In this document: positions 51,751 to 64,000 of the stretch, one piece after another
Position numbering within the stretch: position 1 is the stretch's first letter
Layout: every line of letters starts with the position of its first letter
Origin: an uncultured Acinetobacter sp.
Lineage (GTDB): Bacteria; Cyanobacteriota; Vampirovibrionia; Gastranaerophilales; Gastranaerophilaceae
Length of the DNA stretch: 64,000 nucleotides
NCBI GenBank assembly: GCA_947306495.1
Contig: CAMZGT010000001.1
Span: 62,001-126,000, forward strand
Direction: 5' to 3'
The notes under the pieces: model-generated
What the model saw: only the letters and a program-made list of their open reading frames with translations
The model's database searches: none
What the model was told of the DNA's origin: nothing
Translations under genes and position numbers: made by a program

Positions 51751-53733
51751 TTATACCATCTCACGTAATTTCTTTAACTGATCACGAATTTCTGCCGCAC
51801 GCTCAAAATCAAGTATTTTGGCAGCTTTGTGCATATCTTTTTCAAGTTTTGTTATAAGTTTTGGTAAATCTTTTTTATCAATGCCTAAATCCACCATCTC
51901 TTCAGCAACAATATCTTCTAAATCACGATAACTTGCAACCAACGACAACAAATTATTCTCGATAGGCTTTTTAATAGTTTTAGGAATAATTCCGTATTTT
52001 TTGTTATGCTCAAGTTGAATTTCCCGTCTGCGTGTTGTTTCTTCAATTGCTCTTGCCATCGAATCTGTTATTTTATCAGCATACATAATAACCTCACCGC
52101 AAGAATTTCTTGCCGCACGACCTATTGTTTGAATCAGACTCGTATCAGACCTTAAAAATCCTTCCTTATCAGCATCCATAATTGCAACAAGCGAGACTTC
52201 AGGGATATCAAGTCCTTCTCTTAGAAGGTTTACACCAATCAAAACATCAAATTCACCCAGCCTTAAATCTCTCAAAATTTCAACACGCTCAATTGACTTG
52301 ATTCCGCTATGCAGATATCTTACTCGTATTCCATCCTGTAAGAAATAATCGCACAAATCCTCTGCCATACGTTTGGTTAAGGTAGTTATCAAGACTCTTT
52401 CATCCTTCTTGGCACGTTTGGCTATTTCAACCTTTAAATCTGCAATCTGTGTTTCAATAGGTCTGACACTAATCTTAGGGTCAACTAATCCCGTAGGACG
52501 AATAATTTGTTCAACAAGCTGCTCTGATGTTTCTTTCTCAAAATCTCCGGGAGTTGCGGAAATATATATCTTCTGCCCAACTTTATTAAAAAATTCATCC
52601 CATTTTAAAGGCCTGTTATCCTTTGCACATGGAAGCCTGAATCCAAAATCTATAAGGGTCTGTTTTCTTGAAGCATCACCATGGTACATTCCGTTTAACT
52701 GAGGAAGAGTTACATGGGATTCGTCTATAACTGTTAAAAAATCGCCCCTGAAATAGTCTAATAAGGTTGCAGGTGCAGAACCTACAGGACGACGTTCAAT
52801 GATTCTGGAATAATTTTCAATTCCTGTGCAATAACCCATTTCCTTTATCATTTCCATATCGTATTTTACGCGCTGCTGAAGTCTTTGAGATTCAAGAATT
52901 TTGTTTTCAGCTTCAAGCTCTGCAACACGGTTCTTTAACTCTGCTCGAATCATATCCAGAGTTTCGTCTTCATTTTCATCATACGCTATATAATGCACAG
53001 CAGGGTATATATACACAGATTCCGGTGCTTCAATAATTTCTCCGGTTAAGTGGTCAATCCTTACAATTTTTTCTATTTCATCTCCAAAGAAATAAATCCT
53101 TGTTACAACCTTTTCAAATGCAGGCATAATCTCTAAAATATCGCCCCTTGCTCTGAAAGTTGAACGTTCAAGCTCTAAGTCATTCCTTGTATAACGTGTC
53201 ATTACAAGGTGCTTAATTAAATCATTCCGCTCCAAAGTATCACCTACGGAAATTTTGATAGTTCCCTTAAAATAACTTTCCGGCAACCCTAAACCATATA
53301 TACAACTCACTGAAGCCACAATGATTACATCGTTACGCTCATAAAGACTTCTTGTTGTATTATGCCTCAATCGGTCAATTTCATCATTAATACTTGCAGA
53401 TTTTTCTATATAAGTATCTGTTCTCGGAATATAAGCCTCCGGTTGGTAATAATCATAGTATGAGATAAAATATTCAACCGCATTATTAGGAAAAAGCTCT
53501 TTAAATTCATTATATAATTGAGCAGCAAGAGTTTTATTGTGTGCAATAATTAAAGTAGGTTTCTGAACACGCTCAATTACATTAGCAATAGTAAATGTTT
53601 TACCTGAGCCTGTTATACCTAAAAGAGTCTGCGCATCATCACCATTATTCAACCCGTCAACCAACTGCTCTATAGCCTTTGGCTGGTCGCCTGAAGGACG
53701 ATATTTTGAAACTATCTCAAATTTCCTTTGCAT
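51751..53733 (-). CDS. uvrB: UvrABC system protein B
   Basis: [57 protein letters not shown] motif at C-terminus. Confidence 0.98.
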   Translation of the reverse strand: MQRKFEIVSKYRPSGDQPKAIEQLVDGLNNGDDAQTLLGITGSGKTFTIANVIERVQKPTLIIAHNKTLAAQLYNEFKELFPNNAVEYFISYYDYYQPEAYIPRTDTYIEKSASINDEIDRLRHNTTRSLYERNDVIIVASVSCIYGLGLPESYFKGTIKISVGDTLERNDLIKHLVMTRYTRNDLELERSTFRARGDILEIMPAFEKVVTRIYFFGDEIEKIVRIDHLTGEIIEAPESVYIYPAVHYIAYDENEDETLDMIRAELKNRVAELEAENKILESQRLQQRVKYDMEMIKEMGYCTGIENYSRIIERRPVGSAPATLLDYFRGDFLTVIDESHVTLPQLNGMYHGDASRKQTLIDFGFRLPCAKDNRPLKWDEFFNKVGQKIYISATPGDFEKETSEQLVEQIIRPTGLVDPKISVRPIETQIADLKVEIAKRAKKDERVLITTLTKRMAEDLCDYFLQDGIRVRYLHSGIKSIERVEILRDLRLGEFDVLIGVNLLREGLDIPEVSLVAIMDADKEGFLRSDTSLIQTIGRAARNSCGEVIMYADKITDSMARAIEETTRRREIQLEHNKKYGIIPKTIKKPIENNLLSLVASYRDLEDIVAEEMVDLGIDKKDLPKLITKLEKDMHKAAKILDFERAAEIRDQLKKLREMV

Positions 53734-53829
53734 GACAACATTATACACAAAAAGGAGTTGCTTTTTTACAAAAAAGAAAGCGAAAAATAACATTACAAAA
53801 TAGTTCTTAAGGACTACTTCCTAAGTAGA

Positions 53830-53858
53830 TTAAGAAGAGGTGAAACCAATGCTATAAT
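53830..53858 (+). promoter_or_regulatory. Promoter of candidate sRNA
   Basis: TTAAGA-N17-TATAAT, about 7 nt before the closing stem. Confidence 0.5.
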
Positions 53859-53864
53859 AGTAGT

Positions 53865-53950
53865 GTAAGTCGAAGGCAGCGAGTGATATTGTCGGTTGTT
53901 CGACGAAAAAAATGATTAGGCATTTGTGTGTGTGTTCGGCTTACTTCTTT
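53865..53950 (+). ncRNA. Candidate structured small RNA
   Basis: GTAAGTCGAA (53865-53874) pairs with TTCGGCTTAC (53935-53944); inner hairpins GTCG-GTTGTT-CGAC and AATG-ATTAGG-CATT; T-rich 3' tail. Confidence 0.45.
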
Positions 53951-54105
53951 AGAAACCAAAATCTTTTCTTCATAATAATTAGCCTTGCTCCTTTTGCTTC
54001 TCTTCCGAAAGGGGCTTTATTATCGGCAGGAATAAATATAAGAGTATATCGTCCGGCTTTTGTTAAAACTACCGTTCTTGTTTAAATCTTTTTAAATGAT
54101 ACTGT

Positions 54106-54738
54106 TCAATTATCATTTTGAATTAATTCCTGATTTTTTATAGCCTCTATTTCCATTTCAATGATATTCGCTTTATTCGCCCAGTATTCCGGATTAGGAA
54201 TATCGTCACAAGACAACATTCTTGCAATATATGCCAGTGCTAATCTTTTTTCGTCAACAGTAGACGTTCTATTTGGTATATTTTTTTTCATTTCTGCAAA
54301 AACATCATTAAACGATTCCGTTTTAATTCCATTTTCATTTTTCCAGTTGTTCAAATCCCTGTAATGGTTACTTCTGTCAATCATAGCATTGTTTTTCATT
54401 CTGCTCCATTCAGTTTTAACATCTTCCGGAAGATCATTACACGCTAACACTTTATCACAATATTCTATGTATGTATCGTAATAATTAATCCAATATTTCT
54501 CTCGTTGCTCTCTGGAATCAAAGTTAGGTTCCGGTTTATTCCAAACACTATCAGTATATTCTTTCCATTCTTTTACAATATCTTGCCAATTTTCAGTATT
54601 TTTTGTTGCAAAACTCACTGTATCTAATCCGCCACCTTGTTCTAGTAATGAAACTTCTTTTTGAGTTAATTCCAATTTCTTTGCTTTATTTTCATTAGAT
54701 AATTTTATAACTCCAAATAAACGATTAATTTGCACCAT
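54106..54738 (-). CDS. Hypothetical protein
   Basis: ~210 aa ORF from MVQINRLFG with RBS-like AAGGAG. Confidence 0.7.
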   Translation of the reverse strand: MVQINRLFGVIKLSNENKAKKLELTQKEVSLLEQGGGLDTVSFATKNTENWQDIVKEWKEYTDSVWNKPEPNFDSREQREKYWINYYDTYIEYCDKVLACNDLPEDVKTEWSRMKNNAMIDRSNHYRDLNNWKNENGIKTESFNDVFAEMKKNIPNRTSTVDEKRLALAYIARMLSCDDIPNPEYWANKANIIEMEIEAIKNQELIQNDN

Positions 54739-54887
54739 ATTTATACTCCTTATTTTTTTAATTATAAATAATTTTATATAATGTATTACGGCACAAATTT
54801 TCAAAACTTTAACTAAAGATATTCTCTCTTTACAAATATTTACAATCATAACAATTTTAAGCTATAATGATTCCTAGAGAGGTTAAT

Positions 54888-56213
54888 ATGAAGAAAACAT
54901 TAGTAAAATACCCATTCTTGACTAAGGATGTTGAAATATATGAACAAGAGAACGGACATAAGATTGTTTTAGCACACAAAGAAGGTGACATGGTTAATGT
55001 GTCATCATGGGTTAAAACAGGTTCAATAAACGAAAATGACAAAAATAACGGCATTTCTCACTTTCTCGAACACCTTATGTTTAAAGGCACTCACAAGCAT
55101 AAAGCCGGCGAATTTGACCATATACTTGAAGCTCGCGGAGCTATCGTTAATGCAGCGACTTGGAAAGACTATACTTTCTACTATGTTACTCTGCCAAAAG
55201 GTGAAAACGAAGAAAACTTTAACCTCGCAATAGAACTCCACGCAGATATGATGACAGACCCTATTGTACCTGATTACGAAATGGGAGCACCGTTTGATAT
55301 TAACGATAAAACTGTTACCGACAAACGTGAACGTCACGTTGTAATAGAAGAAATTCGTATGCGCAAAGACCAACCTTGGACAAAGGTTTATAATGCCGTT
55401 AATAATGCTATGTACACTTCACATCCTTATAAACGTGACGTAATCGGAACCCCTGAAATTATTTCACAAGTTTCTCAATCCGAAATAATGGATTACTATA
55501 GAACTTTTTATTCGCCAAAGAACGTTACAACAATAGTTGTTGGCGACTTTGATTCGGAAAAAGTTTTGCAAAAAATAGTCAATGAATTCAATTGGGGAGA
55601 ACGTCCGGAACCGCCTGAAAGAAATATTCAGCCGGACAAACCTATTGAAAAACAAGCTTATATAGAAAATAAAGCAAATATTAATTCTTCATTTATGATG
55701 TTTGGCTTCCTGGGTGTTCCTGCCAAAGACCTTAAAAATCTTATTGCATTAGAAATGCTGTCTGTTATTTTAGGAGAAGGAACCAGTTCAAGATTATATC
55801 AAAATCTAATTGAAAACCAAGATAAACAAATCTTTAATATTATTGATTCAGAAAATTATGCCTTCCGTGACGGATCTAATTTCTTTATACAGGCCAACTT
55901 TAACCCTGAATACAAAGAAAAAGCCATTGAACTTGTAAAAACAGAAATTGAAAAACTTAAATGCGGAATTTCAGAAAGAGAGCTAAATAAAGCTAAGAAA
56001 AAATTGAAATCAGAATTTGCTTGTGAAGTTGAAACAGTTTCAGATATTGGCGAATCAATAGGTTACTACATGACTGTCTGTGATGATTTATCTTTGGCAG
56101 AAGATTATATTCCTATCTGTGAAAGTATTACTGCCAATGATTTAACAGAGGCTGCAAAGAAATATCTCAATCTTAACCACGCAGCTATTTCGCTTTTGCT
56201 GCCGAAAGCATAA
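54888..56213 (+). CDS. M16-family zinc peptidase
   Basis: NGISHFLEHLMFKGT (HxxEH), downstream RHVVIEEIRM. Confidence 0.93.
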   Translation: MKKTLVKYPFLTKDVEIYEQENGHKIVLAHKEGDMVNVSSWVKTGSINENDKNNGISHFLEHLMFKGTHKHKAGEFDHILEARGAIVNAATWKDYTFYYVTLPKGENEENFNLAIELHADMMTDPIVPDYEMGAPFDINDKTVTDKRERHVVIEEIRMRKDQPWTKVYNAVNNAMYTSHPYKRDVIGTPEIISQVSQSEIMDYYRTFYSPKNVTTIVVGDFDSEKVLQKIVNEFNWGERPEPPERNIQPDKPIEKQAYIENKANINSSFMMFGFLGVPAKDLKNLIALEMLSVILGEGTSSRLYQNLIENQDKQIFNIIDSENYAFRDGSNFFIQANFNPEYKEKAIELVKTEIEKLKCGISERELNKAKKKLKSEFACEVETVSDIGESIGYYMTVCDDLSLAEDYIPICESITANDLTEAAKKYLNLNHAAISLLLPKA

Positions 56214-56215
56214 AA

Positions 56216-56995
56216 CTATTCTGCTCGTCTTATTTCTGCCCATATTATCGGATTTTCATCAGTGCAATCCGTAATATCTATTATTCTGTAATACGGTGCA
56301 GGTGCTGTAGAAATATGGCTTACACCGTTTCGTTCAATTTCTTTATTAACTCCAAAATGTCCCGATATTACTGCCTTGACATTTTTATGATTATCTAATA
56401 TTTTAAAATAATTCTCAGGTTTATAAGTATAATAAAGTTCTTTTTCTGCAGGTGGAATTAAAGGATAATGTTGTAAAATTATTACATTTTTTTTAGAATA
56501 CAATTCCAAGTTTGCATCAAGCCATTCAAGAACATCATCTTTATAATAACCTACCGTATCATTAACAACATCTTTAGAACCATCAACAACAATAAACACA
56601 ACTCCATTCTTTTCAAAAACATAATTTGGAGTTTTAGGTTTATAAAATCCTACATGTTTATGTACAAATTTTGCATAATCTTTTTTGCCAAGCTCTTTGC
56701 GTTTATTTACATCTCTCTCTCCTATTACAACATAAAAAGGTGCGTTGAGCTTTTTGGCCTTATTAAGAAAAGCCTTTAAATCATCTTTGTTTGCTCGGTT
56801 TATGTTATCACCAGTAAAAACAACAAAACTTATGTCTTTTTGTTTATTAATATCATTGACAATGCATTCTAATCCGACTCTGTTAGTTTCATTTGAGAAT
56901 CTTAAATCAGTCACTTGAGCAAACCTTATGTCTTTTGCTTGTACAACAGAACAGAAAAATAACATAGCAAAAACAAAACTTATAATTTTTTTCAT
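56216..56995 (-). CDS. Secreted calcineurin-like metallophosphoesterase
   Basis: Signal peptide; FVVFTGDNINR, VIGERDV, ISGHFGVNKE. Confidence 0.85.
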   Translation of the reverse strand: MKKIISFVFAMLFFCSVVQAKDIRFAQVTDLRFSNETNRVGLECIVNDINKQKDISFVVFTGDNINRANKDDLKAFLNKAKKLNAPFYVVIGERDVNKRKELGKKDYAKFVHKHVGFYKPKTPNYVFEKNGVVFIVVDGSKDVVNDTVGYYKDDVLEWLDANLELYSKKNVIILQHYPLIPPAEKELYYTYKPENYFKILDNHKNVKAVISGHFGVNKEIERNGVSHISTAPAPYYRIIDITDCTDENPIIWAEIRRAE

Positions 56996-57108
56996 AAACC
57001 CCTCAAAAATTTAAATAATACGATAGAATGATTTTAACACGAAAACAGTAGAAAAAGTTCAAAAAAGAGTTATAATATACATGCAATGTATGAATCAGAG
57101 GCAAAGAC

Positions 57109-57366
57109 ATGTCTTTTGATTTTGGAAATATCAACCCAGCATTTAAAGCCGGTGCAGCATACAAAGACGGAAGCGGCATGGGCGGCGGTGGCATGTACTT
57201 TCAACAAAAAGGAAAGCGTAAAGAACAACCAGATGATGATTTGTTTGAAAAAAGTGATGATAAAAGAGAAGATGAAATCACTTTTGATAAAGAACCTATA
57301 GAAGAAATTCCTCAGGAAAATATTGTTAATAAATTTGTCAACTGGTTCAGAATAAATAAAGAATGA
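57109..57366 (+). CDS. Small acidic hypothetical protein
   Basis: 85 aa ORF followed by a strong terminator; Gly-rich then Asp/Glu-rich. Confidence 0.65.
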   Translation: MSFDFGNINPAFKAGAAYKDGSGMGGGGMYFQQKGKRKEQPDDDLFEKSDDKREDEITFDKEPIEEIPQENIVNKFVNWFRINKE

Positions 57367-57369
57367 TAA

Positions 57370-57404
57370 AAAAGGGCGCGAAGCAAAATGCTTCGCGCCC
57401 TTTT
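57370..57404. terminator. Bidirectional terminator between convergent genes
   Basis: AAAAGGGCGCGAAGC-AAAAT-GCTTCGCGCCCTTTT. Confidence 0.9.
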
Positions 57405-57423
57405 ATTATCAATCAGATATTAA

Positions 57424-59865
<2,442 letters not shown>

Positions 59866-60005
59866 TCAATCTGTTATTAATGTAAATTTTAAATCTTTAG
59901 TGAGTTATATTACCCATTCTATATATATTGTAGCATAAAAAGCATTTTAGAAGCAAGAATTTACATATATCAGACTTAGTTGTAACAATATTTATTAACG
60001 CCTTT

Positions 60006-60707
60006 TTACTCTCCGGTATAAATTTGTGCTTCAACTGTTTTATGCGGAAGAATGAAATCTTCCATACTGTGAAACAGTTGTGCACGTGTCTTTGCTTCAC
60101 TAAAATGACCACCTGTAACATCAGCAGTACATTTTAATTGTGCTAAATCATCATCATCCGTTACATCAAACGCAATTACGTCAATCTTGATATCACGCCT
60201 TGTTTTCATCAGCCCTATTGCATAATCGCAAGGACTTTCGTCGCAGTTTTCTCCTCCGTCAGTAAGCAAAATTATATGTTTAATCCCGCTAAAATTATTT
60301 AAATCCTTCTTTACTGCTTGCTTTAATGAATATGTAATTGGCGTCATGCCTCGCGGACGAAGTCTTATAAGTTCTGAAGATATTAAGCGGGCATTGTTTA
60401 AACCTAAAGGAACGACAAGCTCCGAACTTCTGCAAGCGTTATATGCTATTAAATTACAAGTGTGACCATACACCCGCATGCCGACTTTTGTGTCAGGAGA
60501 AATCTTTGGCAAAATATAATTCATCATATCTTTAACCTGATTAACTTTGGTCTTATACTCCAAAAAATCACCCATGCTGTTTGAAAAATCCAATACAAAT
60601 AAAAGTTTATCTCCTTCCTGACGGTATTCGTATTCGTTGGGGAAATAAACTTCATAAGCCACAACCGGTAAAACAATTAAAAACAATAAAACTAAAATTT
60701 TTTTCAT
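60006..60707 (-). CDS. von Willebrand factor A domain protein, exported
   Basis: Signal peptide; LLFVLDFSNSMGDF MIDAS-like, HIILLTDGGENCDE. Confidence 0.9.
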   Translation of the reverse strand: MKKILVLLFLIVLPVVAYEVYFPNEYEYRQEGDKLLFVLDFSNSMGDFLEYKTKVNQVKDMMNYILPKISPDTKVGMRVYGHTCNLIAYNACRSSELVVPLGLNNARLISSELIRLRPRGMTPITYSLKQAVKKDLNNFSGIKHIILLTDGGENCDESPCDYAIGLMKTRRDIKIDVIAFDVTDDDDLAQLKCTADVTGGHFSEAKTRAQLFHSMEDFILPHKTVEAQIYTGE

Positions 60708-60796
60708 ACCACAATTTATATTAAAATATTAAAAAATATAATTGCTCCGTTTGGTTATTTATTGACGGAAGATTTTAGTTGCAATATGATTCTTGT

Positions 60797-62020
60797 ATGG
60801 AATATAATTTTAAACTGGCTGAAAAATCATTAGAAAAAGAATTTGATGAAATAAACGAGATACGGGATTTTAACCAGAGAAAAGTTTTAAGGGCTTTTTT
60901 TGACAACAAAGTAGCTCCGGAACATTTTTATACAGTATCAGGTTATGGTCATGATGATTTAGGACGTGAAATTTTAGACAAAACTTTCGCACAAGTTTTT
61001 GGAGCTGAAAAAGCAATAGTCAGAATACATTTTGCTTCAGGAACACATACGCTTGCTTGTGCATTGTTTGGGAACTTAAGAGCAGGCAATAAACTTATTT
61101 CTGTTGCAGGTGCGCCTTATGATACTATGCAAGAGGTTATAGGCACGGCAGGAGATAGTGAAACTAAACGTTCTTCATTAATTGGTAACGGCATTTTGTA
61201 TGACGAAGTACCGCTTTTGAATAACACTGACATAGATTTTAAAACTCTTGAACAAATGGTTGACAAAAATACTACAATGGTACTTATACAACGCTCAAAA
61301 GGTTATTCTACAAGAAAGTCACTCTCGATGGAAACAGTAGAGCGCATATGTAAGGTTGTTAAATCTAAAAATCCTGATTGTATATGTTTTGTTGATAATT
61401 GTTATGGTGAATTTACAGATAAAAAAGAACCTTTAGAAGTTGGTGCTGACTTGATTGGCGGCTCTTTGATTAAAAATCCCGGAGGCGGAATTGTAGAAGC
61501 AGGAGGATATATTGCAGGCAAATCTATATTAGTTGAACGCGCTGCTACAAGACTAACTGCTCCGGGAATCGGCTCTGAAGGCGGAGCAATGTTTAACCAA
61601 CACAGATTGATTTTCCAAGGATTATTTATGGCACCATCCGTTGTATCAGAAGCTCTTAAGGGTGCAATTCTTGCTGCAAAGGTTTTTGAAGATATCGGAT
61701 TTAATTCTCATCCAAGGTACAACGAAAAAAGAACAGATATAATACAAAATATCATTTTTAATTCTCCCAACAAGCTGGAAGAGTTTTGCAGAACTATACA
61801 GTCACTTTCACCTGTTAACGGGTATGTAACTCCTATTCCGGAATATATTCCCGGATACGAAGACAAAGTTATTATGGCTGGAGGTACTTTTATCGAAGGC
61901 TCAACGATAGAACTATCCGCAGACGGTCCAATGCGCCCGCCGTATGCTGCTTATATGCAGGGCGGATTAAATTATGCACATGTAAAAATTTGTTTAGAAG
62001 AAATAGTCAAGAAGTTATAA
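60797..62020 (+). CDS. Methionine gamma-lyase-family PLP protein (YnbB / aluminium-resistance family)
   Basis: SGYGHDDLGREILDKTFAQVFGAEKAIVR, GGSLIKNPGGGIVEAGGYIAG. Confidence 0.9.
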   Translation: MEYNFKLAEKSLEKEFDEINEIRDFNQRKVLRAFFDNKVAPEHFYTVSGYGHDDLGREILDKTFAQVFGAEKAIVRIHFASGTHTLACALFGNLRAGNKLISVAGAPYDTMQEVIGTAGDSETKRSSLIGNGILYDEVPLLNNTDIDFKTLEQMVDKNTTMVLIQRSKGYSTRKSLSMETVERICKVVKSKNPDCICFVDNCYGEFTDKKEPLEVGADLIGGSLIKNPGGGIVEAGGYIAGKSILVERAATRLTAPGIGSEGGAMFNQHRLIFQGLFMAPSVVSEALKGAILAAKVFEDIGFNSHPRYNEKRTDIIQNIIFNSPNKLEEFCRTIQSLSPVNGYVTPIPEYIPGYEDKVIMAGGTFIEGSTIELSADGPMRPPYAAYMQGGLNYAHVKICLEEIVKKL

Positions 62021-62025
62021 AAAGA

Positions 62026-62050
62026 AAAGCGGAGAAAAGTTCTCCGCTTT
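62026..62050 (+). terminator. Intrinsic terminator
   Basis: AAAGCGGAGA-AAAGT-TCTCCGCTTT. Confidence 0.8.
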
Positions 62051-62072
62051 AAAGCTCTCTTGTTACTAAATA

Positions 62073-64000
62073 TTATTCTGAAATTGCGTCATAGCAATCT
62101 GAACATATTGTTTCATGTCCTTCGTGTTTACCTAATGGACGATACTTCCAACAACGTTCACATTTTTCACCTTCCGCTTTTACAACCCAAATTGTTGTAT
62201 CACCTTCAGTATACTCATTTAACACGTCTGCAGGTGCGGAATCTGAAACATATGCTTGAGATACAATAAATATATCCGCTAAATCTTTTTCATTAGCTTT
62301 TAGAATTTCATTATCGGCAGACTTAACATAAACACCTACTTCTAAAGAACTTCCTATAGTCTTTTCCGCTCTGAGTGGCTCAATAGCACGTGTTACAACT
62401 TCTCTGGTTTTAAGAATTTTTGTAAAATCTTCTTCCAGCTTTTCGTTGTTCCAATCTTTATTTACCCCTACCCAAGAAGCTAAAAGAACGCTTTCCAAGC
62501 CACATTTTTGGCATTCAGGTGTATTTTGCCACATATCTTCTGCTTGGAACGGCATAACAGGAGCTACAATTCTGACTAAAGTTTGGAATGTTTCATATAG
62601 AACTGTTTGACAAGCCCTTCTTGAAAGTGATTTTTTGCCTGCCGTGTATAATCTGTCTTTTACAATATCAAGATAAAATGCACTTAAATCAACCGCCGCA
62701 AAATTTTGAAGAACTTGGAAATACTTATAAAACTCATAGTTTTCAAATGCTTCCGTAACTTCTGCAGCGACCTTATTCAATTTGTGTAAAGCAAACTTAT
62801 CTATAGGCTTAAGCTCTTCGTATTTGACATAATCCTTTACAGGATCAAAATCAAAAATGTTACCAAGTAAAAATCTTGCAGTGTTTCTTGTTTTCTTAAA
62901 TATTTCCGCAAGTTGTTTAACTATGTTATCACCAATCTTAGTATCATTTTTATAGTCTACAGAAGCCGCCCAAAGCCTTAAAATATCAGCGCCATAGTTT
63001 TTAATAATATCATCAGGCCTTATATAGTTACCTAAAGATTTTGACATTTTTCTTCCGTCTTCTCCAAAAACAAAACCGTGTGTCAAAACTTGCTTATAAG
63101 GTGCTTTTCCTTGAGTTGCAATTGAAGTTAAAAGTGATGATTGGAACCAACCTCTATGTTGGTCAGAACCTTCAAGATACATATCTACAGGGGTATGACC
63201 AAGCTCGTCAGCTCTTTTTTCCACAACAGCTCTCCAAGATATACCTGAATCAAACCAAACATCCATAATGTCTTTTTCTTGGCGGAAATGCGTTTTTCCG
63301 CAAGCCGGACATTTGAAACCGTTTGGCAAAAGTTCTTCAGCTGTTCTGTTCACCCAAGCATCCGAACTCTCTTTTTCAAATATTTCTGCTATATGTTCAA
63401 TTGTTTCATCAGTACAAATAACCTCACCACAATCTTCGCAATAGAATATCGGAATAGGAACACCCCAAGCTCTTTGGCGCGAAATACACCAATCCGTACG
63501 ACTCGCTACCATATTTCCGATTCGGCTTTCACCACTTGACGGAATCCACTTAACATTGTGAATTTCTTCCATCGCTTTATCACGGAATTTATCAACCTTA
63601 ACAAACCATTGAGGTGTAGCTCTATATATTACAGGATGTTTACATCTCCAACAATGAGGGTAAGAATGGTTTATCTCATTTTGATGTACAAGTGCTTTCT
63701 TTTCAAGAAGCATATCTATAACCATGTCATTACCTTTATAATACGGAACTCCGATTAATTCAGAGATTTGTCCTTCTTCTGTCCAGCAGCCTTTGCTATC
63801 AAGCGGAGAAAGAACTTCTATACCATACTTGCAACCGACTTCATAGTCTTCAAGACCGTGTCCCGGAGCTGTATGTACTAAACCGGTACCTGCATCCAAA
63901 GTAACATGTTCACCAAGGATTATTTTAGACTTTCTGTTTACAAGCGGATGCTCAACTTCCATAAGTTCAAAATCTTCACCAAGTGCAGTTTCAATCAGCT
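62073..64000 (-). CDS. ileS: Isoleucyl-tRNA synthetase, C-terminal part (partial, 5' end outside window)
   Basis: DGRKMSKSLGNYIRPDDI, TDWCISRQRAWGVPIPIFYC, C-terminal zinc-binding CERCWKYRP; frame stays open to the window edge. Confidence 0.97.
   Translation of the reverse strand, partial: LIETALGEDFELMEVEHPLVNRKSKIILGEHVTLDAGTGLVHTAPGHGLEDYEVGCKYGIEVLSPLDSKGCWTEEGQISELIGVPYYKGNDMVIDMLLEKKALVHQNEINHSYPHCWRCKHPVIYRATPQWFVKVDKFRDKAMEEIHNVKWIPSSGESRIGNMVASRTDWCISRQRAWGVPIPIFYCEDCGEVICTDETIEHIAEIFEKESSDAWVNRTAEELLPNGFKCPACGKTHFRQEKDIMDVWFDSGISWRAVVEKRADELGHTPVDMYLEGSDQHRGWFQSSLLTSIATQGKAPYKQVLTHGFVFGEDGRKMSKSLGNYIRPDDIIKNYGADILRLWAASVDYKNDTKIGDNIVKQLAEIFKKTRNTARFLLGNIFDFDPVKDYVKYEELKPIDKFALHKLNKVAAEVTEAFENYEFYKYFQVLQNFAAVDLSAFYLDIVKDRLYTAGKKSLSRRACQTVLYETFQTLVRIVAPVMPFQAEDMWQNTPECQKCGLESVLLASWVGVNKDWNNEKLEEDFTKILKTREVVTRAIEPLRAEKTIGSSLEVGVYVKSADNEILKANEKDLADIFIVSQAYVSDSAPADVLNEYTEGDTTIWVVKAEGEKCERCWKYRPLGKHEGHETICSDCYDAISE

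Noticed and set aside
54340-54366. GTTCAAATCCCTG as a tRNA T-arm
   Set aside because: No acceptor or anticodon stem around it; it lies inside the coding sequence of the 54106-54738 gene.

Overview
The window is a 64 kb AT-rich bacterial chromosomal segment with about 47 supported protein-coding genes. Lineage is not provable here. The mix of OmpH/Skp, AsmA-like, a prepilin, fermentative [FeFe]-hydrogenase/AdhE, anaerobic NrdD, rubrerythrin and a tmRNA without encoded CCA would fit a gut Vampirovibrionia/Melainabacteria-type anaerobe (inference). Most of it is housekeeping: groESL, gyrB, uvrB, metG, ileS, efp-accB-accC, cysK-cysE, ispE, rimO, nrdD, adhE. The unusual signals are in the intergenic DNA: (1) a decayed small element carrying a frameshifted four-helix-bundle (23S rRNA IVS/S23-type) gene, with CGTGAAT-type terminal inverted repeats, sits between groES and groEL. 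A 61-bp internally deleted relative sits between accB and accC. (2) The tmRNA 5' end is duplicated (23 bp) around a GC-rich, strongly structured ~132-bp insert. (3) The 5' half of tRNA-Gly(CCC) is duplicated around a ~2.4 kb integrase-less island carrying a DUF3800 protein and an orphan protein. (4) There are two candidate small structured RNAs with good promoters. No CRISPR array, rRNA operon, recognisable integrase/transposase ORF or complete defence system was seen. All family names come from reading the translations by eye; no database search was run.
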